NCBI RefSeq assembly: GCF_017654505.1
Contig: NC_054538.1
Location: 52,873,786 to 52,937,785 of the forward strand
Direction of reading: 5' to 3'
DNA length: 64,000 bases
Source of the DNA: Polyodon spathula
Taxonomy: Eukaryota; Chordata; Actinopteri; Acipenseriformes; Polyodontidae
A program made the translations under genes and the position numbers. This document shows positions 1-11,268 of the stretch, piece after piece; position 1 is the first letter of the stretch; the number at the start of each line of letters is the position of its first letter. The notes under the pieces are model-generated. The model saw only the letters and a program-made list of their open reading frames with translations. It was not told the origin of the DNA and did not search any database.

Positions 1-1606
1 GGTCTGGTATAGACAGAAACTCCTGAGAATCCTCTGAATCAACGCCCTCCCTTAGTCTACAGTCTTATGTTTTCCACTATGCTCGATAGAATTTGAGAGT
101 CTTGAAATCCACTTAGGTTTATCCTAAAAATGAAAAAAAAAAAACACAGACAGCTAGGTAGGGGGAGACTGACTGGCTGATTAAGGTAGATTAATTGATG
201 AAAGGATACATGGAGGCCTGGCCTGGCTCCACCCCCCCCCCCCCCCCCCCCCCCCCCAACTAAAACTAAAATTTACACAAATTTTTAAAATATCTTGTCA
301 TAGCTATGGTCTACATGTGGAATCCAGATGTACACCTTACCGAATGTCATGAGATGATTGACAAACACATGTGCATGGAACAAAACTCATTCTTTCTGGA
401 AATGCCACTCTGGAGTCAGCTTGTTCATATTATGCAGCAAGCACATCTGCAAGAGAAAATTCAGAGAGCTGTGTTGAATGAAGGCAGCATAAGCCATGTA
501 TAGAAAAGATCCTCTGAGAGAATTTTCATCCTCACACTGTAATGCAGATGTGATGGTGCACATGTATTTAAATCATCCCAATATTCAGTATGGCCTATTT
601 TTCCCTATTGGAAAAATTACATGTGTTAATTGCAATTTAAATCCAATAAATTATATTTTAATATGATTTAAGTGTGTTAATGTGTTTTTCTTCATGCATT
701 TCAAATACAACCGTAAAAATGTGATAAAAATACATTACTCAATAAGTGCCACAACCTCAAATTACAAATGTGTTTGAAATGCTTTAAAACATGTGAAAAA
801 TGTGTTCAGGATATATAAAGTTCAAACACAGTATGTTTAATGAACACTCTGTTCCTTACATTAAGACTTTTCCTGGTACATACAACTGCATTCCAGAGGA
901 AATGTTGCCTCCTAGATTTGATTAAAATAGAACCAATAGTTTCACCTAAAAGTATTGCCTGCCTTGTTCAAGTTTGTTTGCTCATAACAAGAGATTACAT
1001 TTCCTTAATATTCAGTAGACCTATTGTAACAGGGTCAAGAATTCCCTGTTCATATTTATTTTGCACTTGTATGTTATTTTTGTAATTTTATTTACTGATT
1101 TGATTAGTGTAAAGTTTATGTTGTCTAACACTTTATAATTGATTTGTATCACGCTATGTTGGCTTCTCCACCCGTTTCCCATTATCTGCTTTATTGGGCA
1201 CCACTAATTGAATTATTGATAAATTTACGCACCTAAATATAAATAGCCCATGTTTTTACAAACGGGATGGCCATCCTAGGGTTTGTGTCTGTCTGCGCAG
1301 GAGTAGGATTGCAGCATTTGGAGCTTGGAACAACGAGTAAGAGAGCGAAACGGACCAGTAAATGGACTGACTAAGTATTAGACTGATTGTATGCTGCTGT
1401 TGAATAATGAACATGAGTGGCTTGAGTGTTTTTAGCCTGTCGGTAGCTGAGCGGAATTTAGGAAGTGAAACAGAATAGGCTATATGAAGGTGCTAACTTC
1501 TCTCTCTCTATCTAAGAATATTATATATGTTACTTCTCAACATTTGCTGGTGATAAGGATTTTCAACAAAAAGGAGTTTCATACTGTGACATTTATTGAA
1601 TGGCTG
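1..1606. other. AT-rich non-coding flank
   Basis: I see no supportable gene here. The stretch is AT-rich and has a C homopolymer at about 232-257. Short open frames at 306-503 and 840-1085 have no recognisable domain, splice context or compositional signal. The last five bases (1602-1606, GGCTG) are the left target-site duplication of the LTR element that follows. Confidence 0.6.
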
Positions 1607-2222
1607 TGTAGCAGGGCGAGCAGCCCTGTACAGTATTTATTTAGAATGGGGTCTTCCCCTCCGCCCCTGTGTTATTTTGTATTTGTTTATTATTTTGTAT
1701 GACGGTGCAGCCGTGCATTTCTGTATTATTGTTTTAAAAATATTTGTGTTTATAAATGACGGCGACCCGCCGTGCGTGTTATTTTGCAGCGTGGATGGGA
1801 AGCCCATCCACATTTAATAATTAAAACCCGTGCAGAAGGTGGCCATCTCCCGAATTAAGCGATTAATTTATTGCTAAAATCGGGAGATGGTCACCTGTAT
1901 AAATACCTGCAGCTCTCTCCATGTTAAGGGGGGTGTTCAGAAGTGGAGAACGGGAGAGCAAGAGGTGAGAGATATGTTTAAAAAGAATAAGGATCCGTAA
2001 AGGCTACTGCCCAGCTGGACCTTAGCGTTTATTTTTGTGTTCGTGATTTATTTTGTTTAATTGTTTTATTTCTGCTCTGCGAGCAAGTGTTTATTTTTGT
2101 TCAAATATTTTATTTATTTTTTGATTCATTAATAAAATGGCGCATGCGCCACTGCACCATACCTTCTGGTTTGGTTGTGCTTTCTTCTGGTCTGGGTCCC
2201 CGCAAAGCCGTTTCCTGCCACA
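1607..2222 (+). repeat. 5' LTR
   Basis: It has TG...CA ends. A TATAAATA box lies at 1898-1905 and an AATAAA signal at 2131-2136, which gives a plausible U3-R-U5 order. It differs from the 3' copy by scattered substitutions and small indels. Confidence 0.9.
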
Positions 2223-2419
2223 CGTGGTGTCCAGCTTGGGATCACCAGCACCTCCTGAACTCAGGCCAGAAGAGGTACTGCAGAGAGGTACTGCAGTTTT
2301 TTTTTTTTTTTTAATTGTTATTTTTTTGGAATGAAGAAAAGGAAAGAAGGATGGGAAGGAAGCAGCGGCAGAAGCAGCAGCGTGGGGCTGGTCGCAAGCC
2401 CCACCATGCATAAAGCAAG

Positions 2420-3322
2420 GTGGATGTCTGCCTGACCTGCTTGAGGGGGGAGGAGTGGTGTTTTGAAGTTGGCAACGTCGGGCACGTATCGCCCGACTAC
2501 CACCACTCTCCACCTCAAGAAGAAGAGGTGGAAGCAGAGCCACAGCCACAGGAGGAGGATGGATGGGAAGCCTTCCTCCACAGCATGGGAGTACAGTATT
2601 GTTGCTGCATCTGTGGGGAGTGGGGCCTTTTACCAGCTAACTGCCCCCTCCCACCAGAAGAATGCCTGCTGCCTCTGCATCCACCACTGCCACCAGCAGA
2701 GGGAGAGGGCCTGCTGGTTCCCTTTCCACCAGCAGAGGGAGCATGCCTGCTGGTCCCCCCGCTGCCGCCAGAAGGGGAGGAGCCCCTGCCGCCTTCGCCG
2801 CCAGAAGGGGAGAGGAGCAGGCGCTGCCTCTGCCTCCACCAGCTCCACCGGCAGGCGCAGAGCAGCAGGAGCTGTCTCTGCCTCTGCCACCAGCAGAGGG
2901 TGAATGCCTGCTGGGTCCCCGTCCACCAGCAGAGGGTGAATGCCTGCTGGGTCCCCGTCCACCAGCAGAGGGTGAATGCCTGCTGGGTCCCCGTCCACCA
3001 GCAGAGGGTGAATGCCTACTGGGTCCTCGTCCACCAGCAGAGGGTGAATGCCTGCTGGGTCCCAGTCCACCAGCAGAGGGTGAATGCCTGCTGGTATCAC
3101 TTCCCCCACCAGCAGAGGTTGAATGCCTGCTGTTACCACTTCCCCCACCAGCAGAGAGTGAATGACTGCTGGTATCACTTCCCTCACGAGGAGAGGAGCT
3201 GGAGCTGCCTCTGCCTCCATCACCATCAGGGAGAAAGGAGCAGGAGCTGCCTCTCCCTGTACAAGAGAGAGTACCAGGACTTGATGCTGGCATTCCTCTG
3301 CAGTCACTACATAGTCTGCTGA
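2420..3322 (+). pseudogene. Degenerate gag (zinc knuckle plus Pro/Glu-rich tail)
   Basis: The plus-strand frame carries a cysteine cluster near 2598-2640 (CCICGEWGLLPANCP). It fits the retroelement knuckle CX2CX4HX4C except that the histidine is leucine. Downstream are PPAEGE-type proline/glutamate repeats. Near 2810-2830 the repeat theme passes to another frame, where 12-residue units (PPAEGECLLGPR) run to a stop at about 3165; this suggests a frameshift. Capsid-like sequence upstream of the knuckle is missing or unrecognisable. Family knowledge: the gag nucleocapsid binds RNA through such knuckles. With the histidine lost and the frame broken, I infer a non-functional relic. Confidence 0.6.
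2889..3170 (+). repeat. 36-bp minisatellite in gag tail
   Basis: Units begin TGAATGCCTGCTGG at 2901, 2937, 2973, 3009, 3045, 3081, 3120 and 3159. Spacing is 36 bp, then 39 bp for the last units. Each unit adds 12 or 13 codons. Confidence 0.93.
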
Positions 3323-3786
3323 GGGGAGCACGGGGAAAAATGGCCCGGCCGCAGTGGCTACGAAGAGGGCCAGCACATCAGCTTGTCCTGATTCCCTGCC
3401 ACGCTTCACCCAAGGATGCCTGCCTCGCTTCGCCCAAGGATGCCTGCCTCGCTTCTACGAGGTCTGGAGACCACCAACGCAAGCAGCAGTTTCACTGAAG
3501 GAGATTGGGGGGGAGGTCCGGAGACCTGCTCCCACTGCAGCTTCTTCGCTGCCGGAGAAGGGGGGGGAGGTCAGGAGACCTGCTTCCCCAGCCGCAGTTT
3601 CGCAGCAGGAGGAACAGTGGCTGAAGCCCCGGAAGAGGGAGATACCAGCCAGGAAGACATGGGGGGAGGAGGATATCCCACCATGGCCACCCCCATGGAT
3701 TACTCCAGACCCCTCTTCCAGGACATTGAGACTGAGGGGGGAGGTGGCTGTTGGGGCCATATGTGCTTTGCACAAGGGGGGAGATA

Positions 3787-4399
3787 TGTAGCTGGGCGAG
3801 CAGCCCTGTACAGTGTTTATTTTAGAATGGGGTCTTCCCCTCCGCCCCTGTGTTATTTTGTATTTGTTTATTATTTTGTATGACGGCATAGCCGTGCATT
3901 TCTGTGTTATTGTTTTAAAAATATTTGTGTTTATAGATGACGGCGAACCTCCATGCGTGTTGTTTTGCAGCGTGGATGGGAAGCCCATCCACGTTTAATA
4001 ATTAAAATCCGTGCAGAAGGTGGCCATCTCCAGAATTAAGTGATTAATTTATTGCCAATCGGGAGATGGTTACCTGTATAATACCTGCAGCTCTCTCCAT
4101 GTTAAGGAGGGTGTTCAGAAGTGGAGAACGGGAGAGCAAGAGGCGAGAGATATATTTAAAAAGAATAAGGATCCGTGAAGGCTACTGCCCAGCCAGACCC
4201 TAGCATTTATTTTTGTGTTCGTGATTTATTTTGTTTAATTGTTTATTTCTGCTCTGCGAGCAAGTGTTTATTTTTGTTCAAATATTTTATTTATTTTTTG
4301 GTTAATTAATAAAACGGCGCATGCGCCACTGCACCTTACCTTATGTTTTGGTTGTGCTTTCTTCTGGTCTGGGTCCCCGCAAAGCCGTTTCCTGCCACA
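3787..4399 (+). repeat. 3' LTR
   Basis: This is the direct copy of 1607-2222. It begins right after the purine tract and ends at the GGCTG target duplication. The TATA-like box has lost a base relative to the 5' copy. Confidence 0.9.
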
Positions 4400-4555
4400 G
4401 GCTGATTGTATTACTATACAGTTTAACCTGAGAAAAATGATGCATAATAAAAAATAAAGTTAATAAAAAGAGTCACTGCCTGTGTTTAACATGATCATCA
4501 CCCTATATTTCTATCATAATATAATATGCCACTTTAACAATGCCTGCCTGTCCCA

Positions 4556-5200
4556 CTAATCAGACACTGTACACGTTGTTGTTGGAGCTGGTCCCATTCT
4601 TGGATAAGGGCATCCTGCAGCTCTTGTAGAGTGCTTGCTTGCAATGGGCAGGGTGCTATCACTCTCTTTAGCATGTCCCAAGCATGCTCAATAGGGTTCA
4701 GATTAGACTATCTCACTGGCCAAGTCATCCTTTCAGTTGCTTCCTGTTCAAGCCATGACAGATCCTCCTCCATTTTCTATTGTGTTCTGCAATATAGTGC
4801 AGCAAGAAACGTTTACCACACTGTCTGTCAGTATAATCAAGACAGAATGTGGAATTGTCAGTGAAGAGGAGTGGCATCCAATCACTGATGTTCCAGCTGA
4901 TGTGATCCCTAGCCCATCTCAAACGTTCCTGGATTTGTCAGTGTTAGAGGTAAATGGATTAAGGCTCTTCTGGACATCATACTAGTCCCATGAAGCCGTC
5001 TATGAACTGTCTGTGTAGAAATTGTAACCCTTGTTACATTTCGAAGGTAATTTCTCAAGTGGGTAGTGTTCATGAAAGGTCGCCAACATGACTCAATTAG
5101 AATATGGTGATCTTCTCAAGGGGTTGTGACTCTTCTGCACCATGCTGCCTCCTAACAGTGCCACTAGTTTAATATTGACTCCACATACAGGAGACCACAC
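4556..5200 (-). pseudogene. Tc1-like transposase remnant
   Basis: On the minus strand, broken frames carry Tc1/mariner DDE landmarks. Around 4860 is LLFTDNSTFCLD, the first-aspartate region with the usual DES changed to DNS. At 4670-4700 is NLNPIEHAWDML, the third acidic motif. Next comes a C-terminal helix region with LQELQDALIQEWDQL. There are several stops and frame changes, and I find no clear terminal inverted repeats. The element is old and cannot encode an active enzyme. It lies 0.2 kb from the LTR element but on the opposite strand, so the two are unrelated insertions. Confidence 0.75.
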
Positions 5201-6527
5201 TTTGGGACACATTTAATAACTGAGCGGCATGACATTGTGCCTGTCCATGTTGTCTTCACTCAACCTATGTCTAAGTTGTCTCTGAGCCATTACACAGCTA
5301 TAATAGTTTTAATCAAGCACTCTCACATGTACAACATTTTGTGGGTACACCAATCAGCTTTCATAATTGAAAATGTCATTTATGTATAAAGCAAATGGCA
5401 CAGGGTGAAGTTGACCCCCCCCCCCCCCCCCCCATAAAGGCCTAGTCACTCTCTAAAGAATTTGGCATTCGACAGATATTTATAGTTTCATTTATTTAAG
5501 ACACATTTTACCTTATTTGAAAGGTGACACTGCAATCTCCCCATCATTATCTTGCACTTCACATAAGAATGGACATTTTATTGAATAATTTTGACATCTT
5601 TTCACTGAATTTCTTTACAGCCTGTAAAAGCTTTAGGACATCAAGAACAACATCTGTTCTATCTAGAAAGTAGACTTGTAAGATAACAGTAATTAAAGTA
5701 AATCTTCCATGGAAACATACTGCATAATTTGCCTTTCTCGTCTGCCTTGCATAGTTTATTGATGAATAATCTGCATTGCATAGATTGCAATCTGTCTAAA
5801 GTATTTCTGGATAAATGATTCAGCCGCTATCTGATGAGAAATGGGAACAGGGTTAACCAAACATTTAATTTGTCAAATTGTGCTTAGGAATAAATACTTC
5901 ATTAATTTACAGTATGCATTAAAATCTGACACTGTTGGTTGGCATTTCGAAAATAAGTGATTATATTGCACATCTCTCAACAGGCAAACATTTAATATTT
6001 GCACAGATACTCCTTTGGCACCATGACAGAACAGTAGGTGATTACTGTAAAATTTAAAAGAAAAAGTAGACCATGTCCAAAGACGTCACCAATTACGGAC
6101 ACTTCGACAAATGTGCTACATTCCTGTGTTCCTTTCCATAGAACAGCCAAAGTAATTTGTCAAAAGACTGGAGATTTTGCTGGGCCTCGTCTAGTTCTGA
6201 AAATGGAATTTCCAATGAAAATAACTCTCATTCTAATTTACCATGTAGAGAAGGCAGAGAATACAAAAGTAAAATATTTCTTCACTCGTTTGCCTTCCAG
6301 TATCGCCTAACTTTTTTTAGTTCTTGTGTACCTGGATAGTTCGTCTGGAGGTGTAAAACTTTGTAAGTCATCCACATCTGCTATATTACTACTAATATAC
6401 CATGGTTTCCTATGATAACATGATAAAACCACAAAGTTTAAAAAATTAACACCTGGTAGGATTGCACGACAGAACCAAGAAAAATTGCTGGCAAAGTCAG
6501 GATTGTTTACAACAAAAAGATAATAGG
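5201..6527. other. Non-coding stretch with C homopolymer
   Basis: There is a C run at about 5417-5433. The rest is AT-rich single-copy-looking sequence. Frames of 60-90 codons at 6038-6339 show no recognisable domain. Confidence 0.5.
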
Positions 6528-7299
6528 AAGACAATTAAACCAGAAGGCAACACCTGAATTCAAACAGCAGATGTTATTGAATATGCGTGGAACATTATAC
6601 TTGTTTTAATCAGACAGCATTTGAACCATTCAAAATGTTTACCAGAACACACAATAATAACAGTCATATAGGACAGATCAAAGCTTTCTGTAATGTACAG
6701 CCTAACATAGCCAATGCTGATTAAAGTGTTTACCACTGAGTCCATCAGGCAGTCCTTATAGAAAACAAAACAAAAATGAGACTTCTGTGCTGGGTGCTCG
6801 TTAATCCCCAATAAATAAACAAAAATGATAATAATCCAAAACAGTCAGAACAGCCCATATAATCCAGCAGCAAAAAATAAGATTCCTCCCCATTAGGGTT
6901 TCTCACCCAGTTCTTCCTTGGTCCTGTAGAGCTTGGAGTTTCCAACCAGGTAATGAGACAAAAGGTGATGATTTGGATAATAAATGGATTAGTCACTGTT
7001 GTTGTTCTTAGGATCCAAATAAACAATTTGAATGATGTGGATAGTTTCAATTTGGCAGGAGATTAGATAACTGGTTACTTTCAAACTGGAAAAATGGCAG
7101 CTTAGAGAAAATACACTGTTTCTAACAACCAAAAGATTATTGCTTCCTGATTTCTCCTTTACAGACCAGCAACCTCCCTCTTCAAACACTCTGCATCCAC
7201 AAAAACCACACCCGAAAAAGAACCACCTTCTTCCCAGGAAGTAATAATCCTATTTAAAGAGCCACCAATTAAGATACTTAGACTTAATAATAAATCAAG
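6528..7299 (+). repeat. Left arm of long inverted repeat
   Basis: About 772 bp that recur as the near-identical reverse complement at 9059-9849. The outer limit is AAGACAATT (6528-6536), matching AATTGTCTT (9841-9849). The inner limit is at AAATCAAG ending 7299. An 83-codon frame (6560-6811, minus) is open in both arms, but I cannot show that it is a gene. Confidence 0.93.
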
Positions 7300-8309
7300 T
7301 AGAGCCACCTTTCGCTGCAATAACAGCTTTAAGTCTTTCGGGGTAAGTATGTACCAGCTTTGCACACAGTGTCAGAGTGATTTTGGCCCATTCTTCTTGA
7401 CAGATTTGCTCCAGGTTGTTCAGGTTGTTTTGGATGACGCTTGTGGACCGCAATTTTCAAATAGTGCCACAGATTCTCAATGGGATTGAGATCAGGACTT
7501 TGACTGGGCCACTGTAGGACATTCACCTTTTTGTTCTTGAGCCACTGCAATGTTGCTTTGGCCTTGTGCTTGGGATCATTGTCCTGCTGAAAGGTGGATT
7601 TCCTCCCAAACTTCAGTTTTTTAGCAGAGTGAAGCAGATTCTCTTGCAGTATTTTCCTGTATTTTGCTCCATCTATTCTTCCTTCAATTTTAACAAGATG
7701 CTCAGTCCCTGATGATGAGAAGCATCCCCACAACATGATGCTGCCACTACCATACTTCACTGTAGGGATGGTGTGTCTTGAGGCATGGGCAGTGTTAGGT
7801 TTGCGCCACACATAGCGCTTTGAGTTTTGGCCAATAAGCTCTATCTTGGTCTCATCTGACCACAAAACTTTTTTCCACATCGCAGCTGGGTCACTCTCAT
7901 GCTTCCTGGCAAACTCCAGACATGCTTTCAGATGGTACTTTTTGAGTAACAGCTTCTTTCTTTCCACCCTCCCATACAGGCCAGTGTTATACAGAGCTCT
8001 TGATATGGTTGACTGGTGCACCATTACTCCACTCCCAGCCATTGAACTCTGTAACTCCTTCAAAGTGATTGTTGGCCTCTCTGTGGCTTCTCTCACAAGT
8101 CTCCTTCTTGTTTGAGAGCTCAGTTTTGAGGGACGGCCTCTTCTTGGCAGTGCCTGGGTGGTGTGAAGCAGCTTCTACTTCCTGATTATTGATCCAACTG
8201 TGCTCACTGGGATATCCAAACACTTGGATAATATTTTGTACCCTTTCCCTAATATATGCATTTGTATTACTTTATCTCTAACTTCTGTAGAATGCTCTTT
8301 GGTCTTCAT
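7295..8309 (-). pseudogene. Tc1-like transposase, nearly intact
   Basis: From ATG at 8309 to TGA at 7297 the length fits the roughly 340-residue Tc1 transposases. The N-terminus has paired helix-turn-helix sequence and a GRPSKLS linker. The DDE catalytic domain follows: SDETKIELIG (D1), FQQDNDPKHKAK (D2) and SPDLNPIENLW (E). All three acidic residues are present. I see two lesions: a TAG where Trp is expected between the HTH region and GRPSKLS (about 8180), and a one-base frameshift near 7430. Known role: these enzymes cut and paste DNA at TA dinucleotides. The 3' end of the gene stops exactly at the inverted-repeat arm, so the 3' terminus of the transposon has been lost. Confidence 0.9.
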
Positions 8310-8625
8310 TTTCCATCAGATTCACAGCCTTACCAATGATCCTTCAACAGTGGGGTTTTAATCCAGAAAATTACTGGTAAGGTAATTATATCCTCGTTAG
8401 GGCAATTTTTTTTATCGGTGCAAACTGGGAGCTTCCACAGCACAGGGGTTGAATATTTATGCAAGCAAGATATTTCAGTTTTTTTATTTTTCTTAAAAAT
8501 ATTTCCCAAAATAAAACCAATGTCACCTTACAATAATTGATTTTGAGTTTAAGTGTCTTAAAATAAAATATCAAACAGAACGAAATTTCAATGTAACATT
8601 TGTAATTCAGTAATATGAGAAAATT

Positions 8626-8655
8626 GGTCAGGAATCTGAATACTTTTGCAAGGCA

Positions 8656-8658
<3 letters not shown>
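8626..8658 (+). repeat. Terminal inverted repeat of the Tc1-like element
   Basis: The end reads, on the minus strand, CAGTGCCTTGCAAAAGTATT, a classic fish Tc1-like terminus. It is followed by TA and then a (TA)n tract. The matching terminus beyond the transposase stop is missing. Confidence 0.85.

Positions 8659-8730
<72 letters not shown>
8659..8730. repeat. (TA)n microsatellite
   Basis: A 72-bp TA dinucleotide run starts at the TA target of the Tc1-like terminus. It may have expanded from the target duplication. Confidence 0.95.
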
Positions 8731-8731
<1 letters not shown>

Positions 8732-9058
8732 CACTAGCTCCATGAATGCAGCATAAGTAATTTGCTGCCTGCTGCTCTTAATTGAGTATCAGAATACCTG
8801 GCCAGGTTAATTTAATTCTCTGTTCAATTGCTAAATAAAAATAATTTTGTTCTCATTTTTAAAGTGAGTCTTTCAGATTCCATAAGGTAAAATTAGGTGA
8901 AGCTATTTCAATTTACTGTTAAATTTTTGTAAGGGGTTTATCTCTGCACTGGACTTTCTCTCTTGTTTTAACTGAATTAGCTTTTCTTTAATTTCCACAT
9001 GGAAATTCTAATTAGATTCAGGTGTTTTGCTAATTGCCTTGGCAAAGGTCTTATTTGG

Positions 9059-9849
9059 CTTGATTTATTATTAAGTCTAAGTATCTTAATTGGTGGCTCT
9101 TTAAATAGGATTATTACTTCCTGGGAAGGGGGTGGTTCTTTTTTGGGTGTGGTTTTTGTGGATGCAGAGTGTTTGAGGAGTGTTTGAAGAGTGTTTGAAG
9201 AGTGAGGTTGCTGGTCTGTAAAGGAGAAATCAGGAAGCAATAATCTTTTGGTTGTTAGAAACAGTGTATTTTCTCTAAGCTGCCATTTTTTCAGTTTGAA
9301 AGTAACCAGTTATCTAATCTCCTGCCAAATTGAAACTATCCACATCATTCAAATTTATTTGGATCCTAAGAACAACAACAGTGACTAATCCATTTATTAT
9401 CCAAATCATCACCTTTTGTCTCATTACCTGGTTGGAAACTCCAAGCTCTACAGGACCAAGGAAGAACTGGGTGAGAAACCCTAATGGGGAGGAATCTTAT
9501 TTTTTGCTGCTGGATTATCTGGGCTGTTCTGACTGTTTTGGATCATTATCATTTTTGTTTATTTCTTGGGGATTAACGAGCACCCAGCACAGAAGTCTCA
9601 TTTTTGTTTTGTTTTCTATAAGGACTGCCTGATGGACTCAGTGGTAAACACTTTAATCAGCATTGGCTATGTTAGGCTGTACATTACAGAAAGCTTTGAT
9701 CTGTCCTATATGACTGGTATTAATGTGTGTTCTGGTAAACATTTTGAATGGTTCAAATGCTGTCTGATTAAAACAAGTATAATGTTCCACGCATATTCAA
9801 TAACATCTGCTATTTGAATTCTGGTGTTGCCTTCTGGTTTAATTGTCTT
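9059..9849 (-). repeat. Right arm of long inverted repeat
   Basis: This is the reverse complement of 6528-7299 with few substitutions. It is about 20 bp longer, largely because a 12-bp motif (GAGTGTTTGAAG and variants) is present three times at about 9168-9204 and once in the left arm. Confidence 0.93.
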
Positions 9850-10086
9850 TTTATATTATTTATATTATAATATTTATTGTGGAGAATGCAGAGTATGCAA
9901 ATGTACAGAGAAGTATGTTATATATACACATTAATTTGGCATCGAACCTAACTTTGGTTTGAGGGCTTGCTGCCTCACTGATTGGATGAGGCAAAGCCCT
10001 CCATAGACAAAACCTAGAAATTGTTTAAGAAAGGTGGAGAAGGGGAGGTGGGTTATGATGAAATCGAAACTCAAATGAGAAGTTAT

Positions 10087-10518
10087 GATTTCCATTGCAT
10101 GAGTAGATGTTGAACTTCATGCTGATTTGAACTCTGCTCTCGCCAAGATGAGCACCAACTAAGATGTAGTGTTGAAGTAAACTAACATGATCAATCTGCA
10201 TCTCCATCCATTTGTGTTGTTTTCCATCTGATGATGTAGATATCCTACTGTCTGGTGATTGCTGAAGTGTAATGCTGGCTCCAGGGATCAGCTCATTTTG
10301 CTTCCCCAGCGCATCTGCAAACACAACGGCTGCGATGCTGGCTCTGGGGATCAACCCTGTGTGGTCTTTCCAGCGCATCAGCATGACAAGCGTCTGGATT
10401 GAGCTAAGTAGGGTACATCTCTGGGGTCTTCAAGTGGGCACCTTCCATCCTCTGTGTTTCGTTGACTAGCCCACAACACCTCAAGAGGGCTCAACAGTGA
10501 TTCTGGCGTCCCAGCATC

Positions 10519-10554
<36 letters not shown>

Positions 10555-11268
10555 ATCCCTCACTCGGCTCAGCCCAGTTTACTTACCTGTACATCAGCTT
10601 TGCTTTGTTTCTATTGTGCTTGAGATTCCCATCCAGAATCTTTCTGTCTCAACCACAGCCAGTTGCTGCTCCTTTCTGCTGCTTGATTGATTTCCATTAC
10701 ACAAGAGTAGATGTTAAAATTTCATGCTGATTTGAACTCGGCTCTCGCCCAGATAAGCACCAACTAAGACGTAGCTTTACAGTAAACTAATGTGATCCAT
10801 ATGTGTCTCCATCCATTTGCATTTCCTTCCATATAATGATGTAGATATCCTTCTGTCTGGTTTTAATGGCTGAAGTGTAATGCTGGCTCCAGGGATCAGC
10901 TTATTTGCCTCCCTGGCGCATCAGCACACACAACCGCTGCGATGCTGGCTCCAGGGATCAACCACAGTGCGGCCTCCCCAGTGCATCAGCATGACAACCG
11001 TCTGGATTGAGCTAAGTAGGGTACATCTCTGGGGTATTAAGTGGGCACCTTCCATCCTCAGTGTTTCGTCGACTAGCCCACAATACCTCAAGAGGGCTTG
11101 ACGGTGATTCTGGCGTCCCAGCATCACCCCCCCTCCGTCCCCCACTCAATTCAGCCCAGCTTCCTTACCTGTACATGAGCGTTTCTTTCTTTCTATTGTG
11201 CTTGAGATCCCCAGCCAGAATCTTTCCATCTCAACCACAGCCAGTTGCTGCTCCTCTTTGCTGCTTCA
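10087..11268 (-). repeat. Duplicated 3' tail of R2/HERO-like LINE
   Basis: Two direct copies of about 590 bp (10087-10687 and 10688-11268) share the 3' untranslated tail and the last codons of the LINE ORF. Each contains a C-rich run; that in the lower copy (about 10518-10552) is a long C homopolymer. A third copy of the tail's outer 160 bp lies at about 14201-14358 in the same orientation. Confidence 0.85.

Larger units (their letters stand above)
1607..4399 (+). mobile_element. Complete non-autonomous LTR retrotransposon (gag-only)
   Basis: Two direct repeats of about 615 bp (1607-2222 and 3787-4399), both starting TGTAGC and ending TGCCACA, bracket 1.56 kb of internal sequence. The 5-bp target duplication GGCTG is perfect (1602-1606 and 4400-4404). 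A TGG-initial primer-binding-like site starts at 2225, two bases after the 5' LTR. A purine tract (about 3773-3786) abuts the 3' LTR. The interior carries only a degenerate gag-like zinc knuckle and proline-rich repeats. No protease, reverse transcriptase or integrase is visible, so the element would need proteins supplied in trans. Five-base duplications and this organisation fit Gypsy/ERV-like elements. The superfamily is inferred, because pol is absent. Confidence 0.9.

Noticed and set aside
6560..6811. 83-codon frame shared by both inverted-repeat arms (also 9566-9817)
   Set aside because: The arms are nearly identical as DNA, so shared frames say nothing about coding. No domain is seen.
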